64,000 nt of DNA from Lindgomyces ingoldianus (Eukaryota; Ascomycota; Dothideomycetes; Pleosporales; Lindgomycetaceae): the NCBI RefSeq assembly GCF_010093535.1, contig NW_022985227.1, positions 1 to 64,000 on the forward strand, in the 5' to 3' direction. A program made the translations under genes and the position numbers. Each line of letters opens with the position of its first letter. Position 1 is the first letter of the stretch. Below the pieces are notes generated by a model. The model worked only from the letters and a program-made list of their open reading frames with translations. It was not told where the DNA came from and did no database searches. Below are positions 25,501-35,659 of this stretch, in pieces.

Positions 25501-28500
25501 TCTCTAGAGCAGCTTAGGCTAGTTAAGGACTATCTAGACAACTACCTGCAACGCAGATTTATTATGCATAGTAACGCTAGCTACGCTTCTCTAGTCTTGT
25601 TTACTAAGAAGCTAAAAAAGAGGTAAAGGTTCTGCGTAGACTATTATAAGCTTAATATAATTATAAAAAAAAACACTTACTTAATACCTCTAATCTAGAA
25701 AACACTTACATAGCTAGCTGCAGCTAAGGTCTTTACTAAGCTTAATATATAACAGGCGTTTTATTGTATTTAGCTTACTAAAGAGGTTAAGGACCTAACT
25801 ACCTTCTAAATACACTATAGTAACTATAAGTATTACGTGCTGCTTTTTAGACTTTATAATAGCCCTGTAACTTTTTAGTAATATATTAATTAGGTTTTAC
25901 ACAGCTTACTTAATAACTTTTGTATAGCTTACTTTAATAACATTTTAATCTACTTAGACAACTTTTTATAGCATAAGGCATATATTACTAAGGTCTTATA
26001 TTATTTATAAGACACTAGCCTACAGATTAACTTTAAGAAAAGTAAATTTATAGTTACTAAAATAAAATTCTTAGGTCTTATTATTAGCATAAACAGAATT
26101 TATAAGAACTCTGCTAAGGTAGCTGCTGTCTAAGACTAGCCTATACTAACTTTAATTAAGAGCCTACAGTTGTTCCTAGGGTTCTACAACTTCTACTGCG
26201 CCTTCCTTAAGAACTATAGTTGCATTATACAGCTGCTTACAAAGCTGCTTAAGTGTGGCGCCTAGCATTCTTTAGAAGAGCATAAGTTAGCTGTGTTTAA
26301 GCGCGCTAAAAACTTTATGCTGTTAAACAACATCTTTACGCACTACTTGCTAGATTATAAGACGCATATAAAGACTAACATAAGCAATAGAGTTGTTACA
26401 GGAGTACTATTATAGCTGCAAGACAACAGCATCTAGCGCTCTATAGCGTTCTACTCTAAGACTATAAGCCTGCTGCAGATAAACTATAACATACATAATA
26501 AAAAAATGCTTATAGTTATTTAAGGCTTATAAGAGTAGTAAGTGCAGCTAATAAGCTTATAATAAAATAAGCTGTTTATAGTAATTACTAACTACTAAGC
26601 TTTTAAGTACTTTACTGTTAAGCGTAAGCTTACTCCTTACTAGATGTAATAGGCTATGCTAATAGCAGACTTTAACCTTATGCTAACCTACTGCCTAGGC
26701 ACTGCTAATGTTATTGCAGATGTGCTATTAAGAAAGTAAAAGAAGCTTAAAACATAAAAAAAAAAAGATAAGGCTACTTATACACACTCTTTTTTAAGCT
26801 AGAAGTAGATTAGTGTTAGTCTTATTACTTAATTACACGCTGCCCTGTAGAGCACCTCTCTGCTAAATAAGAAGCTTATAAAGCTGCTGCTAATAAATTA
26901 ACTATATAAGCTTATTAATTAGATTCTAGATGCTAATTAAAATTATAAAAGCTTATAATACTGCTATAATAAAGCGCAGGATTCTAGCTTATAATAGAAG
27001 ATTAATGCTAAGGGCTTACTACTAAAGAAAAGAAAGCTTGTAGTTTTAGCTATCTAGTTCCTAAGGACCTACTTTATCTGCGCTGTTTATGTAACACAAC
27101 TTACTGCACATTCTAGGACTAGAAAAACAACTAAGCTACTGCATAAGCAGTACTACTAGCTAAGCATAAGCTAGAATATTAAGACCTACATTAGCGCTTA
27201 TAAGGCCTGTTAGTAGAGCTATATCTTTTAAAATAAGACCCTAGGGCTTTTTAAGCTGCTGCTAATACCTAAGTAAGCATAGTAAAACATTTTTATAAAT
27301 TTTAAGTTATTCCTACTTAATTAAGCTAGCTATAATAATGTGTTTATTATAGTAGACTGTCTAAGTAAGTGCTGCTTCTTACTGCTGTGCTATAAGACTA
27401 TTACTGCTGTAGAGGCTGCAGACCTATACTATTGCTATATCTAGCGCGTCTATAGACCCTCTTAATTAATTGTCTCTAACTGTAGACTATAGTTTACCTT
27501 TGCATTTATAGACAAGCTTTACTGCTTTACTAGTGTTAAATAAAAGCTCTTTATGCCCTACTATCTCTAAACTAATAGTAACATAGAGGTGCTAAATTAG
27601 TATATTAACTAGCAACTGTGTTTATTTATTAATTACTTCTAAGATAACTAGTTAAACCTGCTGCCCTACATAGACTAGGCTTAAGCATTTTTACTGCATA
27701 AAATAATAGGGTTATTACTATTTAAAATTAAGTTTAGCTATTATCTAACACACTACTAAGACTAGAAGGCACGTATAAGACGCTTACTAACTACGCTAGA
27801 GTAGATTTTACATAAAAAGGCTTAAAGCTATGCTAAGCTCTACTATAACACTGTATAATAAGTAATTAAGATTATAAAGAAAAGCATTACTTAAGCTTAA
27901 AAGCAGTAAGCAGCTTAGGTAAATAAAAAGTAGCATAAGCCTAACTTTATAGTAAGTAACAAGGTATACATAACCTTTAAGGGCTTTACTATAGGGCGCT
28001 CTAGCTAGAAGCTTAACTAGCAGATGTACAGGCCCTATCTAATTATAGGCATAAGAGGTTATTTGTACTAGCTTAAGCTCCCCCTGTACATAAGGATGCA
28101 CAACATCTTCTACGCAAACTGCTTACAGCAGGCAGCACCTACAACGCTGCTAGGTTAGGTTAAGCCCCTAGAGGAGCTAATTAAGGTTAACAGTTACCTT
28201 AAGTAGTAGGTTTAGGACATCCTAGATAGTTGTGTCTACCGCAGGCGTCTCTAATACTAAGCCTTATGGGTAGGCTATAATCCTAACCCTACCTAGTATA
28301 ATGCTAACAGATTCCTTAGAGCTCTGCATAAGGTAAGAGACTTCTACTAAGCATATCCTACTAAGCCTAGTCTACTAGCGCGACTAGACGCCTAGTTGCA
28401 AGTGTATAAAAAAGGTAAGAATATAAAACTTATAGAGGTTAATAATTAACCTACACTAGAGTCTTAACTAGTTTAAAGACTAACATAAAGGCGCTAAACT

Positions 28501-28539
28501 ACCTAGTCTTAGGGATAAGACTGCCTTAGAAGGGGGTGA

Positions 28540-28814
28540 TGTGACAGTCCTACGCAGAGAGCTCTGTCGCGCTTCACATAACAAGCTGCCTGTGCAGCTA
28601 ATTAGGATATAGGGGGTGTAACTAGCGCAACGCTATTAGTTTGCTTAGCGCTAGCGTCCTTACTAGCGCCTTAGCGCTGCAAGCACTTCTTCTGCAGAGC
28701 TGCCCTTAAAGCTCCCTTTCTCCTCTCTATCTTAGTGTAGCTAAAATAGAGCCGACCTACTCTGCCTTGCTTCCCCAGCTCCATACAGTAGTAGAGACAG
28801 TGCTTGTCATCACA
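28540..28814 (+). repeat. 3' LTR of the chromovirus
   Basis: 275 bp. The head is mutated (ACATAACAAGCTGCCTGTGC) and the tail clean (GCTTGTCATCACA). Confidence 0.9.
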
Positions 28815-29322
28815 CAACTTAGTTTTTAAGGGCTATATTGCTATAGTTTAACTTTAAATTTAGTAGGTCTTTAGCTTTAGGTTCTATAAAAGAGGGTTTA
28901 GCTGTTAAAGTAGATAGTTATTTAGTTCTAGAGGCAGGCATCTTGCCTTAGCTGCAGCTAGAATAGGTTGCAGTCCTTATAATAGGATCTAATAGTAGTT
29001 AAGGGTTAAGCATTAGTAGTTATCCTTAATCTTAATAGGTTATTAGTAGTTTTTAAGTTTCTACCTTAGCGCACTTTTTATAACTTTTTTAAAGGCAATT
29101 CTAATTATAAGGGATAAGAAGTTCTAAACTTAAAGGCTTTAGTTAATAAAAAGTCTCTAGGATTCTATCTGTACTAACTAAATAATTTAATGTAACAGTG
29201 TATAAGAAATTGCAACCTAAACTAAATTAAACGCTTTTTAGAACTTAGACGTAGTTAAATAAACAATTAATGCAATATTATTAATAAGGCTGTTACTAGC
29301 AAAAGCAAGTTTTCTAATATAA

Positions 29323-29489
29323 TGTAACAGCGCAGGCAAGACAATGGGTCCAAATGCGGTATGAATCCTACGTACAAGGCCTATAGGTGTCATTAGTATT
29401 CCCAGGTCTCTGAGTCCCCACGCCCTCCCATATGCCTCTGAGTGGATTCATACCGCATTCAGACCCATTGTCTTGCCTGCGCTGTTACA
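29323..29489. repeat. 167-bp hairpin created by insertion into an LTR
   Basis: The first 46 and last 46 bases are near-perfect inverted repeats (TGTAACAGCGCAGGCAAGAC... and its complement). It is not an independent element: the left arm is the end of the inserted element's LTR and the right part is the remainder of the target LTR in the opposite orientation. Confidence 0.8.
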
Positions 29490-31204
29490 CTAGATATAAA
29501 TAATTTAATGCTTTTTTAACTATCTTAAATTAATATAAATGTTTTAATATGCTTAGCTTAATTATTAGTAATAATATAAGTAGGAATAATATTTTTTATT
29601 GTATAATAAGTAAGCACTTTTAAACTTAAAATATTACTTAGGATTCTGTTAAAAAGCATGTATAATGCACTATGTATAGTATTAACCTTACTATTTAAGC
29701 ATTTCTATTCTATAACTATAGTTAGCAGGAGTTACAACACGTAAATAATATTATATTACATAAAAGCTATAATACTAATTAAAAATAGAATTTAGTAATT
29801 TAAAAGCTTAGTATTTTAGATAGGCATTATAATATTATTATCTATATCTAGAGCTTCTTAGGTGATACAGCAAGTTTTAAGAAGTACACGCAGCACATAA
29901 TACTCTTAGATAATTAGACATATTAGAATAGCTAGTACTAAATAATTAAGTTACTTTTAATAAAATGCATGTAGTTAATTTATACATTTATAAGTATACT
30001 AAGACATTAAACAAAACTTTCTTTATAGCAGATTAGAAAAAGCTTTATATAATCTATACTTTTCTTACGCCTTTTTAAAGAGCTACTTTACTTATATTAG
30101 AAGACTTATTAACTCTTAATTTAGTTTTTATCTTAATAAATGTTCTAATTTAGTTGTATTAGAAATTAATAGTGTATACTTTATTTTATATAAATTCTTA
30201 TTAATAGTAGGTATAGTAATAAAAATACTCTAAAATACATTAATAGATCTATTCAAGCTAGCTATTATTTAATAAGTACTATATATTAATAGACTAGACT
30301 TTAATCTATATAGCAGGTCTTCTTTTTAACTGAATCTACGCGTATAATATATTTAAAGAACCTAGAAAAAGCAGTAGTAATAAAATGCCTTTAAATTAGT
30401 TAAGAAGCTATAAAAGCTATATAAAGATAAAGTACTACTTTTACACTAACTAGTTGCATTATATAATAAGAAGGTAAGCTAGCTAGCTAATAATTATAAT
30501 TAGATCTATTAAGAAATACTTTTCCACAGTCGGCATGCTCAAGCTACAAGCAAGAGGTGGTGTAACTCAACTAGATTAAACTAAGGAGCAGAGGAGCTGC
30601 TCTGCGAGTTTAAATATACATGTGTGCCCCCTTCCAAGGCACTACTCGTTGCACCAAAGTGCTACTTGTTGCGCAAGCGAGAGAGCTGATGCCGCAGAGC
30701 ATGTGACGCGGTACGCGCCGTCACATACTTAATAACTTTTTACACCTAGCAAGTGTAAAAAGGCTTAAAGACTTTATTAAAAAAACCTATTTTTTATTAT
30801 ACAACTTAAAACAGCTCTCTCTTAGTAGCTAAAAGAAAAGCAATAACACTAGTAGCTATAGTTGTTATATATAGCAATTAATATTTTATTAATTCTAGCT
30901 ATAAGTGCTATGCCTAAACGCATTTTTTCTACTACAAGTTGTATAATCTTATAGAAAAGATTTTAGCTATCTGCAAATGTAATTAAACAAATAGAATGCT
31001 TAAAACACTAGAAAAACAAGTAGAATTCTTAATTCTAAGCTATTAATTTTTATATAGTAGTTGTGCAATATCTAGAATGTAATTAGATGGCAATCGTGAG
31101 ATCCTTAATCGCGCTTAATTGCGATAATCGCATTGATTACTTGCGATCACGTGATCGATAACAACCCTGGCCTCTCACTGCGAGTCCCTCACTCTCAACT
31201 TCAA
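29490..31204. other. Mutated relic and a small unmutated patch, no intact gene
   Basis: 29,495-30,530 is strongly AT-rich, stop-filled sequence I cannot assign to a family. 30,531-30,727 is GC-normal and contains an imperfect palindrome at its end (TGTGACGCGGTACGCGCCG...), looking like an LTR or MITE fragment, unproven. 30,750-31,085 is AT-rich again. Around 31,100-31,160 composition switches to that of the gene island. Confidence 0.45.
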
Positions 31205-32500
31205 CGGAGTGTAAAAATGTCACAAACATTCCTCTTCTACCGAACGAGGATTGTTTCTATCTGCCAGATCCATATTCAGAGTAGGAGACCAAGAAACCTG
31301 GCTCAGTTCTCAAAGTCCGCACAGTCCCTGGTAACCCCGTCGACGATTACCGGACCCTCAGCATTCTTTATCGCACAACTGACAGTAACGAGAAGCCTAC
31401 CTACGCTGTTACCACCGCGTTTGTTCCAAAAACATCTCTAATCCCCATGCCCTCGTCTCTTACCAGCACAACTACGATCCGCCGACGTTAATGATAGCCC
31501 GAGTTATATATATAATCCATAACGACACCTATATGATCAACATCGGGGGCTTCAACCTGCCGGAAGAAATCAGTCAAGGCGAGGAATACATCAAGGCATA
31601 TCTCGAGCAAGGATGGTTCGTCAACTTTCCTGACTACGAGGGCGCAACGGCCGCTTTCGACGCAGGGCGCATGGCGGGCTACGCCACCCTCGACTCCATT
31701 CGCGCGACACTTAGTACCATCTGCGCCATTGGAATCCCCAAACCTATGCTCTACGACCCACCTCGGCCCAAAGTCGTCATGTACAGTTATTCCGGCGGCT
31801 CTATCGCGACCCGGTGGGCTGCGATAATGCAGGCAACATACGCTTCCGAATTGAACATATCTGGCGCGGGTGTAGGGGGCTTGTTCCCCAATATAAAAGA
31901 TACGATCGGGAATCTTCCCGGCTTCTATATCCGATCGTTGATAAAGGGTCTTGCGACTATGCACCTAGAAGCCCAGCCGGTGGCTATGAACGTTTTTGGG
32001 AATGTCACGTGGGACCATGCGGTGGATCGTCTGAAGTACCCTCTCAATCTAGAAAAACCTATGGTCCAAAAACTTCGCCAGTTCCCAGTCGTATAGAATA
32101 TCGTCAACAATGATATTTTGTTGTTCGTCGGCAGTGGTACGCCGAAGATACCATCGTTTTTCCACCACGCTGACGCCGACGGATATAGCACAACTAAGGA
32201 CACACAGCAGCTAAGAGACGATTACTGCCAGCAGAGCGCTATTGTATATCTACATGTCAACAACGCTATTCCTACTGTCCTTCCAGCTTCTTATTCACAT
32301 ATGTTGGAAGGTATTGCGGCCAGTGGCAGTCAGAAATTTGTAGACATTGTTGAGCGATACAAAGAGCTCCTCAAATTACGCAAAATGCAACTAGACCCCA
32401 GGACTACGACAATACGGCTGGACATGACGCAGTACCAATGCTCTTGGATGACATGCTCCATCCTGGTAGGATTCGGGGAAGGTGTATCGATACAGTGACC
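31205..32500 (+). pseudogene. Secretory lipase (LIP family) pseudogene
   Basis: The family (Pfam LIP type) are secreted triacylglycerol lipases of fungi with an alpha/beta-hydrolase fold. Similarity starts near 31,209 (LLPNEDCFYLPDPY), continues through a DDYRTLSILYRTTDS segment, then shifts frame near 31,441-31,446 into HALVSYQHNYDPP and NFPDYEGATAAFDAGRMAGY. The nucleophile region is YSYSGGSIAT, with serine codon at 31,791-31,793, where the family normally has G-Y-S-G-G. The C-terminal part continues in the same frame after a stop (SGTPKIPSFFHHADAD...LRDDYCQQ) to about 32,360. Damage: an in-frame TAG near 31,276, the frameshift near 31,443, a TAG at 32,094-32,096, and no signal peptide found upstream. 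Both TAGs and the Gly-to-Ser change can be explained by C-to-T or G-to-A changes. It sits right at the edge of the mutated block. Confidence 0.85.
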
Positions 32501-33723
32501 GAACCATGGAGCAATGGAAGATACGGCTGGCGTCCAGGTGGCGTACACAGTTAGAGACCCAGTAGTGTAACAATAATCTGTCTGCTTTCCTCTCCTCTTA
32601 GTTCGTTGTCGTTTCTTCCTTCGTCCTGTTCTTCTGCCTCGCCTTACACCTCTTTTGGAATAGAAGCTCTTATTTTGCGATAAGATTAGAAATGTATTCC
32701 TAATCAATTAAAACTTACCCTTAAACATTATACTCCTTTATTTCCCTTTGCAAAGTTTTATTTCTTTGAATTTTCAGATTTAAAGTCTAAACCCTCCCCT
32801 CTTCTAACTAGATCTAAGTGTTACTAAGTTAAAATAAGGGGTAGAAGAGTTTAATCGCACAAAGGAGCGAGCAGTTGATATATAACTAGTAGTAACTTTA
32901 CGTAGTATAAGTAGCTTTTCATACTTTAATAGAGTAAAGATTAGATAACTCCTAGTCTAGCTTTTAACTAAGGGAACTAACAATAAAGTTTTTAAGTATA
33001 ACATACATGTTATTACTTTAAAGCTTATATAGAGTGCTTTCTATGCAAGCGATCACCTAAAAATACTAGTAAAAACCCACTTACTAAGCCTAATTATCTC
33101 TAAGCTGCTAAATACAACTTAATAAAGTTTTTATTATACAGCTACGCTTATATTAATATAAAAATAGTAAGATATCTATGCTCTAGCTTATATACATAGT
33201 AAGCTATCTTAAAAGACTAAAAATTATATTTTTATCTCTATAGTTAGTATCTCTACACTAACTAATAGTAGAGCTTAGATATGTTATAGTTTTTATACTT
33301 ATACTTATAGCAATCTTTAGTAAGATTTCAGCTAGTTTTAACTCGCAGTTCTAAAGATAATAACGCTAATGTTGTTACAAATACTATGTAATCTTTGTCT
33401 AGGAACTCCCTCTTTAGATTTAATGCAGTCCTGCGCTTAGCGTCCTTCTAATCTCTTTTTGTGAAGCTATGTGGGGCACCATAGACATGAGGAACTGCAT
33501 TGAATGTATTGCTAGAGGAGTCCTTTGCAGGAGTCTATATATATGCGAAATAAGTGGGTGAGTCGTGGCAACAGACTGTGCTGAGATGCATACGACTATG
33601 GTGCCGACGCATGATCATCGTGTGACGACACATCCGACTATCGTGCGACTATGGTGACGACGCATCCGAGTGTCACCACTGCAAACACTTTTCCGTAATC
33701 CTTTTGTGCCAACACAGCACCTC
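32501..33723. other. Intergenic, partly AT-rich; short repeats near 33,600
   Basis: No gene seen. 32,700-33,400 is AT-rich and stop-filled like the mutated blocks. Around 33,595-33,680 a GTGCGACTATGGTG(C/A)CGACGCAT unit occurs twice with related fragments nearby. Confidence 0.5.
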
Positions 33724-33930
33724 TTGTCGCACGTGTCTCACGCGATATTATACCCATGTACTGCACTATTCACTCATTAGGACTAGCTCCTTTCTTGTAC
33801 AGTATATAGTCAGCCTAGAGCTCTCTCAAGCTCCTTAGACCTTACAATACACTGGTACAACTCGTCTTGTTTGGACCTCAAGACCTTGTCGACTCGCTTA
33901 CCCTATGACCCCTTCTCAGCTCATGCAAGA
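33724..33930 (+). repeat. Direct repeat, left copy (possible LTR)
   Basis: Matches 34,865-35,061 at most positions, both starting TGTCGCACGTGTCTCACGCG and ending AGCTCATGCAAGA. The left copy may extend as an LTR to about 34,085 (…GGGGCTGTGACA), but the right copy is cut at 35,061, so an LTR pair is not proven. The 95-residue ORF starting at 33,871 within it has no recognisable domain and I do not call it. Confidence 0.6.
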
Positions 33931-34864
33931 CCTCTGCTGCCAAGCGGACCATGCCTTTCTACGACTTGCCTGCCTGCTCCCCCATCTCATCTCCGACCAC
34001 TAATAAAAAACTCACTCTGTAAAATCCTGCACGGGATTCCTAGCCCCCGCCTTCTTCTTCTTTTTCTTTTTGCAGGGGCTGTGACATTGTTAATACAATT
34101 TCTGTGTGGACCTAACAATCCGCCAGCTTTAGTAAGGTTTGTTCCAGGCAGTTTTTGACTCTTATACTTTAGAATAGCCTCCCTCTACTTTATTCAAGTC
34201 CTCCCCCAAACGCCTTCTGGGGACCTTCGCGATTACTTTCGCTATCTATAATCCCACTTTTACACCTCTGTAGTCATCTTGTTCTAATCTTCCGGCAAGT
34301 GTAACCTAATCGGGCCCTGACACTGATTCCTCCTATTTCTTTCTCCTTTCCTCACCACCGCAACCAGGCCGAGGCTGCGTCAGCCCTGGCTCTAGGTATA
34401 TACGCCAGTGCTAATCGCAAACATCTCTCATCCCCTGGTAAGTGGAGAATCATGGTTCTAGGCCAACTAGCATGTGGGCCCTAGAGGGGAATAAGCGAAG
34501 ATAAATATATTCTCTTTTTGTGAAATGGGATAAAATTAACGTTAGTATATAACGACTATTATATTACTGTGTAAATAAACGGTATGCGACTATATCGATA
34601 CACTTTCTATAGACATAATAAAGAAGCTAAACCTCTTCTTCTCCCCAGACCTACAAGCCCCACCCGCCGCTCTCGTCTTGTTCTTCCTAGCAAACCCTTG
34701 TAAGTGCTTCAAATCTACTGCACAACTCCGTATCGCGGCCCCGAAATTTTCTTCTTAATCTGTTGTAAGCATATGCTTGAACTCAGCTAATTGCTTGAGT
34801 ATAACGCGCGTCGTGGACCGGTTGTTGAGCAGGTGCTTGTACTCTTGGGGACTGTCATGATAAT
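33931..34864. other. Sequence between the direct repeats, no domain recognised
   Basis: CT-rich and AT-rich stretches with stops in all frames. If the repeats are LTRs, this would be the inside of a non-autonomous (TRIM-like) element. No gag or pol motif can be read. Confidence 0.4.
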
Positions 34865-35061
34865 GTCGCACGTGTCTCACGCGATACCATACTATGTACT
34901 GCACTATTCACTCATTAGGACCAGCGCCTTTCTCGTATAGTATAGAGTCAGCCCAGAGCTCCTTAGACCTTACAATCCACTCGTACAATCAACTTTGTTT
35001 GGATCTCAATACCTTGTCGACTCGCTTACCATATTCCCCCTTCTCAGCTCATGCAAGAGAA
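34865..35061 (+). repeat. Direct repeat, right copy (truncated)
   Basis: Second copy of the 33,724-33,930 repeat, with small deletions and substitutions and abrupt loss of similarity after GCAAGA. The differences are scattered and not restricted to RIP-type changes. Confidence 0.6.
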
Positions 35062-35659
35062 AATTCTGTAGGCTTGGGTGGCTAGGGTGGTAACGGCGAT
35101 GACATTGCCGATTCTAGGGGGTTCATTCTGCGATGTAGAAGAGAATAGGTTTCTCGGTGGTGTCCGAAGGCTCATCAGCGCAGGTCTGCGAAGTACGGCT
35201 GAAGTCAACCAACATAGTCCTTTACCTATACATATGGTGCCCCGGGAAAAGCCAATGGATAGTCTGTAGTAGTACGTTCGTTAGTTTATACACTCCGCTC
35301 ACTCTTAAAGTCTATGAGCGGCTATAAGAACTACAAGATTCTAGAAATCAAATGGAAGGTGCTAAAGATCAGTTATGCTGAAGTGTACTCTCCGTTGTAA
35401 CGCGCCGTACTGTACTTGCGTCTTCTGCAATAGAGCAGAACCTTTCCCACAGACTCCTCGCCTCTCCCTATTGTAGCAGATCTGAAATTAACTTATTATC
35501 AGCAGGTCTCATAGGCTGACTGTCTTTAGTTGTTGCCTCGCGTGTTAGTCACAGCGTTGGTTAAGTTTTGATTGCCTATAAGAACTCTATCTCTATGAGA
35601 TTTCGCAAGATTGAAATTCCTACTCCACGATTTGCTACTAGAAGAAAACGGATACATAC
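35062..35659. other. Intergenic, nothing recognised
   Basis: Normal composition, downstream of the GTPase gene stop. A 63-residue ORF at 35,078-35,269 shows no domain. Confidence 0.4.

Larger units (their letters stand above)
22236..28814 (+). mobile_element. Chromodomain Ty3/gypsy retrotransposon (chromovirus), RIP-mutated
   Basis: LTRs of 275 bp (22,236-22,510 and 28,540-28,814), TGTGAC...CA, flanked by CAACT on both sides (22,231-22,235 and 28,815-28,819). Plus-strand sense. The RT catalytic motif YLDN is at 25,951-25,962, followed by RNase H remnants. The integrase core lies around 27,340-27,640 (FIIVDCLSK, then an IVSN...FTFAFIDKLY stretch, then a PQTNGN-type motif remnant). The C terminus carries a chromodomain remnant at about 28,190-28,390 (QDILDSCVYRRR, WVGYNPNPTQYNA). 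Many CAG/CAA/TGG codons have become stops. Chromodomain integrases are known to favour heterochromatin, which fits its landing inside older transposon sequence. Confidence 0.9.
19993..29368 (-). mobile_element. Truncated gypsy-type LTR element (gag plus start of RT), itself interrupted
   Basis: Minus-strand sense. At the right end 29,323-29,368 is the last 46 bp of its 5' LTR; leftwards follow leader, gag with a CCHC knuckle remnant near 21,330-21,287 (YYNY then RKLRHFASNY), and the start of a reverse transcriptase near 20,205-20,105 (NLKELEAIKKYVIDNL, the typical entry to gypsy RT). The element then stops at 19,993 next to the A run, so most of RT, RNase H, integrase and the 3' LTR are missing. 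It is split at 22,236-28,814 by a chromodomain gypsy element. The 49,278-50,855 element belongs to the same family (shared leader sequence next to the LTR). Confidence 0.75.
19798..29489 (+). mobile_element. Solo LTR split by later insertions
   Basis: 19,798-19,967 and about 29,369-29,489 are the two halves of one LTR of the family whose intact solo copy is at 47,828-48,116. They join at GATATCC | CGTACAAGG of the intact copy. The outer flanks carry the same 5-bp duplication CTAGA (19,793-19,797 and 29,490-29,494). This shows that the 9.4 kb between them was inserted afterwards. The LTR is in the plus sense of its family (starts TGTAACGATTCT). Confidence 0.85.

Noticed and set aside
22236..28814. 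Possibility of an active retrotransposon
   Set aside because: Dozens of stop codons in every pol domain and diverged LTR pairs.
29323..29489. 167-bp hairpin as an independent MITE
   Set aside because: Its two arms belong to different LTR copies in opposite orientation; the structure is explained by insertion into a solo LTR.
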